Shown piece after piece: positions 58,557 through 64,000 of a DNA stretch of 64,000 nucleotides. A program made the position numbers and the translations under genes. The stretch is from Ischnura elegans. Its lineage: Eukaryota; Arthropoda; Insecta; Odonata; Coenagrionidae. Below the pieces are notes generated by a model that was given only the letters and a program-made list of their open reading frames with translations, was not told where the DNA came from and made no database searches. Position 1 is the first letter of the stretch, and each line of letters begins with the position of its first letter. The stretch is from the NCBI RefSeq assembly GCF_921293095.1, contig NW_025791721.1, positions 1 to 64,000 on the forward strand, given 5' to 3'.

Positions 58557-59495
58557 GGTCTCGGACGAGAGGTATGAAAATTTCAAAATTTCGCGTTTCC
58601 CACCTTCGAGATATCGTACCATTTCGGAGCGCGTTCGCCGCTGTCGAACTTGTCGTCGGCGTTCTCCTTCGAATCTTTGTACTCGACTTCGTCTCGCACT
58701 TTATCGTTTCGGACGGCGCCGGCGGCTCCGACGTCGGCGTCCGATCTCGACGCGCGAGGCGACAGTCCCGGCCGCGCGCGGGCGGCCCGCCGTCGGCGAC
58801 CGGAACGTCGCGGGCGCCGCGGCGCCCGAGCGAAATACGGCATGTCACCGGCGCGCCTTCCGACCCGATAATTAAAGTGTCGCCGTGGCGTCGCGGGTTC
58901 GCGTGGTCGATCGGCGACCTGCCTCGCCGTTTCTCTGAACCTTCCTGCGTGTGCCGGCACGCCGGCGCCGGTCTGGACGGCGCCCCGCGGACGGAGAACG
59001 ATGGTCGGAAGATGTGCCTGTCGGACGGATCGGCGTCGTGTCGCGACGACTCGATCCGCGGTTGTGCATTCGTCTGTTGCACTTTTCGATCCGAGTTTGC
59101 GGCGATTTCGATCGACGATCGAGACGCCACTTCGGCGTCGCCGAAACGCGACTGTTTCCCTCGATCTCGCCTTTTCGCGACGCCGAAATCACTCTTTCCG
59201 CGTGCGACTGCGATCGTTCGCGCTGCCGCGAACCCGCGATCCCCGGGAGAAGCGGACGAATGTCCATAATTTTTGTTCTCGTGCCGTTATTCCGCAAACG
59301 GCGGCACTCGATTATCGTTTCCCCTTTCCGGCGGGGGCTGAATGTCGCGAGAGTATTCCGATTGCGCCGCGAGTCGTGATATTCGAAGGAAATGGAATGA
59401 CTCCGTTTGACGCTCCTACGGTTTTCGGTTCGCCCCGTTCGTTTCACTCCGTGCGCTTTCTGTGCCTATTCTGGGGGGGAATGTGGTGAATTTGA
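58557..59495 (-). promoter_or_regulatory. CpG-rich H1 upstream region (unit 2)
   Basis: Same as 34302-35240. Confidence 0.55.
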
Positions 59496-60257
59496 TTCCT
59501 GGGCAGGGATTGCGAAAGGTTGGTGAAAAAAAAATTACGCCTCGACGGGAGGGATTGTCGAGTGAGGCTGGCTTTTCCATACTCGAGTCGCAGGATATTT
59601 CTGGTCTAGCGTGCGATTCTGGAAATTGATGACTGCGATTTTCTGTGTGTGAGAAGGCTGATTTTGAATGACTTTTGTGAAAATGAATTACCGTTCCCTA
59701 CAACATTGTGACGACGTAGCGCGTTACACGTATTACTTAAATTACCACACGCCACTTCGGGATTGGAAATGATGTGTCTTTCCCGCAGGAACGTGTATTC
59801 GTGAATGCGGACGTGCAAGGGAAAAGATGTACCCTTCACATCGCCGATCGATAACTTTCCCTTTTTAGTTTTTCGTACATTGTTCTGTGGATTAATTCCA
59901 CTCTCTACGGTAACGTCCAAGTTTTAAACCTAACTTTGCTATTTCCTGAAACGTGGTATTTGTTGTTTCGGCATTCTTACAATTACCTCTTTTGGCAAAT
60001 CAATTTTCCTTTGACTTACTTCGTTCGTCAATATTTCCGATGCATTTCACTGTCTGATTGCGGAATTACGAAGGAAAAGAGCGAGTACGACTTCGGAGTT
60101 ATTCCTTTCGAACTTCACATATCCCTATTGCAATGCATGAAGTGACAATCTGCATGTTATGACGAAATGTCACACGCCTACGACGAATACATCGTGCGCT
60201 GTCGCAGTAGCCACGTATGTGGCATTAACGTAGCTATTATTCTGTCGAACTTTGTCT
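59496..60257. other. Spacer between H1 upstream region and satellite (unit 2)
   Basis: Same as 35241-36002. No gene recognised. Confidence 0.6.
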
Positions 60258-63200
60258 CCAAATAATTAATTGTCATTTTTCTGCACGTTTTAAAACGTGC
60301 CTCGTGAAAATCCGACCGGAAGTGTGGTTTCCACGCTCACTTGTTGAGTTTAAACGGACACTTTGCAATGTGACGGGCACAGAGCATGGAACATTGTTGA
60401 AATTTTCAATTCCGTCGCACTGAAGGTCCACGATAATGTTTGTTTCAATTTATGTTAACGTTCTAAAACGTCTCCCGTCCAAATCCCTCTGTAATTATTG
60501 CTTTTTATGAATAATTTGGAGTATGGCATTGGAAATTTGTTTTTGTCAGCAACGGATTACAATATATTTCTTAAACCATGGAATCAGTCGCACTGACACT
60601 AGTCACGAATAATTGCCTTAATTTCCTTGTCGTTTTAAAACCGGTCCCATCAAAATTCACTGGTTTTTACTGTTCCTATGACATAACGTTGATATTGAAA
60701 AATCAGCATTTGCTGTCAGACACATAATATGGGATATTTTTCAAAGTATTCATTCTGTGGCTACGGAACTCCGCTATAATGTTCTTTTTGAATACACCTA
60801 AGTTTTGAAACGTCTCCCGTCCAAATCCCACGGTAATTATGGTTTTTAGAAATAATTTTGAGTATGAAAATGGAAATTTGATTAACTCATTAGCGACTGT
60901 AACACATTTTTAAAACTATTTACTCCGTTGCACTGACACTTGTCACGAATATTTGTCTTAATTTTCTTGTCGTTTTAAAACCGGTCCCATCAAAATCCAC
61001 TGGTTTTTACTGTTCATATGACATAATGCTGATATTGAAAATTCAGTCTTCGCTTACTTTCAACCCAAAAAATGGCGTATTTTGAAAGTATTCATTCAGA
61101 GACTATGATACTCCTCAATAATGTTTGTTTTCACTTTAAGAACGTTTTAAAATGTCTCCCATCAAAATCCCTCAATAATTATGGTTTTTATGAATAATTT
61201 TGAGTATGACACATTTAATGTCATTATGTCATACACACATTGTAACATATTAATTCAACCATTGATTCAATCGCACTGACACTCGTCACCGACAATTGCC
61301 TTATCTCTCCTATTGTTTTAAAACTTGTCCCACCAAAATCCGCTGGTTTTCACTGTCTATAGGACATAATGTTGTTATTCAATATTTAGCCTCTGCAATA
61401 TTTCAGTCACTTCAACCGGAATATTTTTTAAACTAATTACTCTAACGCTACGAAACTCGACACTAACGTATGTTTTACTATTGTTAACGTTTTAAAACGC
61501 ATCCCGTCAAAATCCCTCGGTAATTATGGTTTTTATGAATAATTTTCAGTATGACACATTTAATGTCATTATGTCATACACACATTGTAACATATTAATT
61601 CAACCATTGATTCAATCGCACTGACACTCGTCACCGACAATTGCCTTATCTCTCCTATTGTTTTAAAACTTGTCCCACCAAAATCCGCTGGTTTTCACTG
61701 TCTATAGGACATAATGTTGTTTTTCAATATTTAGCCTCTGCAATATTTCAGTCACTTCAACCGGAATATTTTTTAAACTAATTACTCTAACGCTACGAAA
61801 CTCGACACTAACGTATGTTTTACTATTGTTCACGTTTTAAAACGCATCCCGTCAAAATCCCTCGGTTATTATGGTTTTTATGAATAATTTTGAGTGTGAC
61901 ACATTTAATGTCATTTTGTCATACACACATTTTAACATATTAATTCAACCATTAATTCAATCGCACTGACACTCGTCACCGACAATTGCCTTATTTCTCC
62001 TATTGTTTTAAAACTTGTCCCACCGAAATCCGCTGGTTTTCACTGTTTATAGGACATAATATTGTTATTCATTATTTAGCCTCTGCAATATTTCAGTCAC
62101 TACAACTGGAATATTTTTTAAACTAATTACTCTAACGCTACGAAACTCGACACTAACGTATGTTTTACTATTGTTAACGTTTTAAAACGCATCCCGTCAA
62201 AATCCCTCGGTAATTATGGTTTTTATGAATAATTTTGAGTATGACACATTTAATGTCATTATGTCATACACACATTGTAACATATTAATTAAACCATTGA
62301 TTCAATCGCACTGACACTCGTCACCGACAATTGCCTTATCTCTCCTATTGTTTTAAAACTTGTCCCACCAAAATCCGCTGGTTTTCACTGTCTATAGGAC
62401 ATAATGTTGTTATTCAATATTTAGCCTCTGCAATATTTCAGTCACTTCAACCGGAATATTTTTTAAACTAATTATTCTAACGCTACGAAACTCGACTCTA
62501 ACGTATGTTTTACTATTGATAACGTTTTAAAACGTATCCCGTCAAAATCCCTCGGTAATTATGGTTTTTATGAATAATTTTGAGTGTGACACATTTAATG
62601 TCATTTTGTCATACACACATTGTAACATATTAATTCAACCATTGATTCAATCGCACTGACACTCGTCACCGACAATTGCCTTATTTCTCCTATTGTTTTA
62701 AAACTTGTCCCACCGAAATCCGCTGGTTTTCACTGTTTATAGGACATAATGTTGTTATTCATTATTTAGCCTCTGCAATATTTCAGTCACTTCAACCGGA
62801 ATATTTTTTAAACTAATTACTCTAACGCTACGAAACTCGACACTAACGTATGTTTTACTATTGTTAACGTTTTAAAACGCATCCCGTCAAAATCCCTCGG
62901 TAATTATGGTTTTTATGAATAATTTTGAGTATGACACATTTAATGTCATTATGTCATACACACATTGTAACATATTAATTCAACCATTGATTCAATCGCA
63001 CTGACACTCGTCACCGACAATTGCCTTATCTCTCCTATTGTTTTAAAACTTGTCCCACCAGAATCCGCTGGTTTTCACTGTCTATAGGACATAATGTTGT
63101 TATTCAATATTTAGCCTCTGCAATATTTCAGTCACTTCAACCGGAATATTTTTTAAACTAATTACTCTAACGCTACGAAACTCGACACTAATGTATGTTT

Positions 63201-63274
63201 TACTATTGTTAACGTTTTAGAACGCATCCCGTCAGAATCCCTCGGTAATTATGGTTTTTATGAATAATTTTGAA
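60258..63274. repeat. 345-bp satellite array between units 2 and 3
   Basis: Same structure and copy number as the array at 36003-39019, with the diverged copies again on the H1 side. A few point differences separate the two arrays, for example near 61174 against 36920. Confidence 0.95.
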
Positions 63275-64000
63275 TATCACAATTGGAATTTCATTTACTC
63301 AGCCACACAAATGTCTGCCGTTCCCTTATCAAAACTATGTTCTTTCACGGATTAACACCAGTTCACTTTTAAAACGAAGGAAGAGTTAATGCACGTATTC
63401 CTGACGAGTTTCATTGCACGACTCATTACAATTTCATTTATATCACATATTATGTAATCTCCAAGCCCTGATGCCACAACTGCACATATCAACATTCCCC
63501 CAATCATCATTCTATTCCCAAACTATCGCCATGGACTAACGCTTCCATTGATACACTTCCTAAAACGCATACTCCAGTCAAGTTTTACAATTTCCGAACA
63601 TCAAATAGCAATGTTATTCTGCATAATGCCCCGACAATTAAGACTTGTTTTCAAATTGCAAACTTCACCTATCATGATATCTCTCCTTGGGTATCGATTT
63701 CCATCACATACCTTTTCAAATGCTAAGAAAGGTAAACCACTTATTCCTGACCAGTTTAATTGCATAAAACAAACTAATTTCCATAATGACACAGTTTGTG
63801 TACTCTCGAAGCGTTGACAACATAACAGCTCATTCCAACATTTAACCATGAAAATTATATTTCCCTAACGACGCCCAGCCTTTAACTAATAACATGATCA
63901 GTAATTTATGGAAAGAATTAATGTATGAATTCACTGCATTACGCCCCACATTTCCCTATCGTTTGCCTTTCTTATCAGCAAACTCCTACACATCGGCCAA
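63275..64000. other. Start of unit 3 long spacer
   Basis: Same sequence as 1306-2035 and 39020-39748, running off the window. No gene recognised. Confidence 0.8.

Overview
This is arthropod nuclear DNA, most likely from an insect. It is a piece of a tandem array of replication-dependent histone genes that are physically linked to 5S rRNA genes. The evidence is a complete set of five histone genes, all intronless and each ending in the histone 3' stem-loop, in the order H2B-H2A-H4-H3-H1 with divergent H2B/H2A and H4/H3 pairs. Two 5S-type sequences lie in each long spacer. I cannot name the species. The same landmarks recur at 1579, 39293 and 63548, so the window holds one period of 37,714 bp (unit 1), one of 24,255 bp (unit 2) and the start of a third. 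Removing the insertions and restoring the deletion described below brings both units to about 22.4 kb, an unusually large histone repeat.

Layout of a unit, left to right: an array of 345-bp satellite repeats; about 12 kb of non-coding spacer that contains a divergent 5S copy, a foldback element with 96-nt arms, diverged internal duplications and four copies of a CTCF-like motif; a canonical 5S gene (minus strand); then H2B(-), H2A(+), H4(-), H3(+), H1(-), a CpG-rich H1 upstream region, and the next satellite array. Spacer sequence is nearly identical between units, as expected under concerted evolution. The mobile elements are not shared.

Mobile elements: the canonical 5S gene is broken in both units at the same nucleotide and in the same orientation by two different non-LTR retrotransposons that look like the Tx1 clade (apurinic endonuclease plus reverse transcriptase). 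Unit 1 carries an apparently complete 5.83-kb element (13515-19344) with a 5-bp target-site duplication. Unit 2 carries a different family (51230-55715). Both 3' UTRs hold two copies of a tRNA-like stem-loop at nearly the same positions (about 215 nt and about 515 nt from the 3' end). This paired module in 5S-targeting LINEs is the most striking feature I see.

In unit 2 the retrotransposon runs, inside its ORF1, straight into the H2A-H4 spacer. The 5' end of the 5S gene, H2B and H2A are all gone, leaving an H4-H3-H1 unit. In unit 1 a 9.47-kb double LINE (a 5'-truncated Jockey-like fragment followed by a long second Jockey-like element) sits between the H3 TATA region and the H3 start codon, bounded by one 11-bp target-site duplication. 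It therefore probably silences that H3 gene. No 5S gene in the window is both canonical and unbroken, and neither unit carries a full, undisturbed five-histone set.
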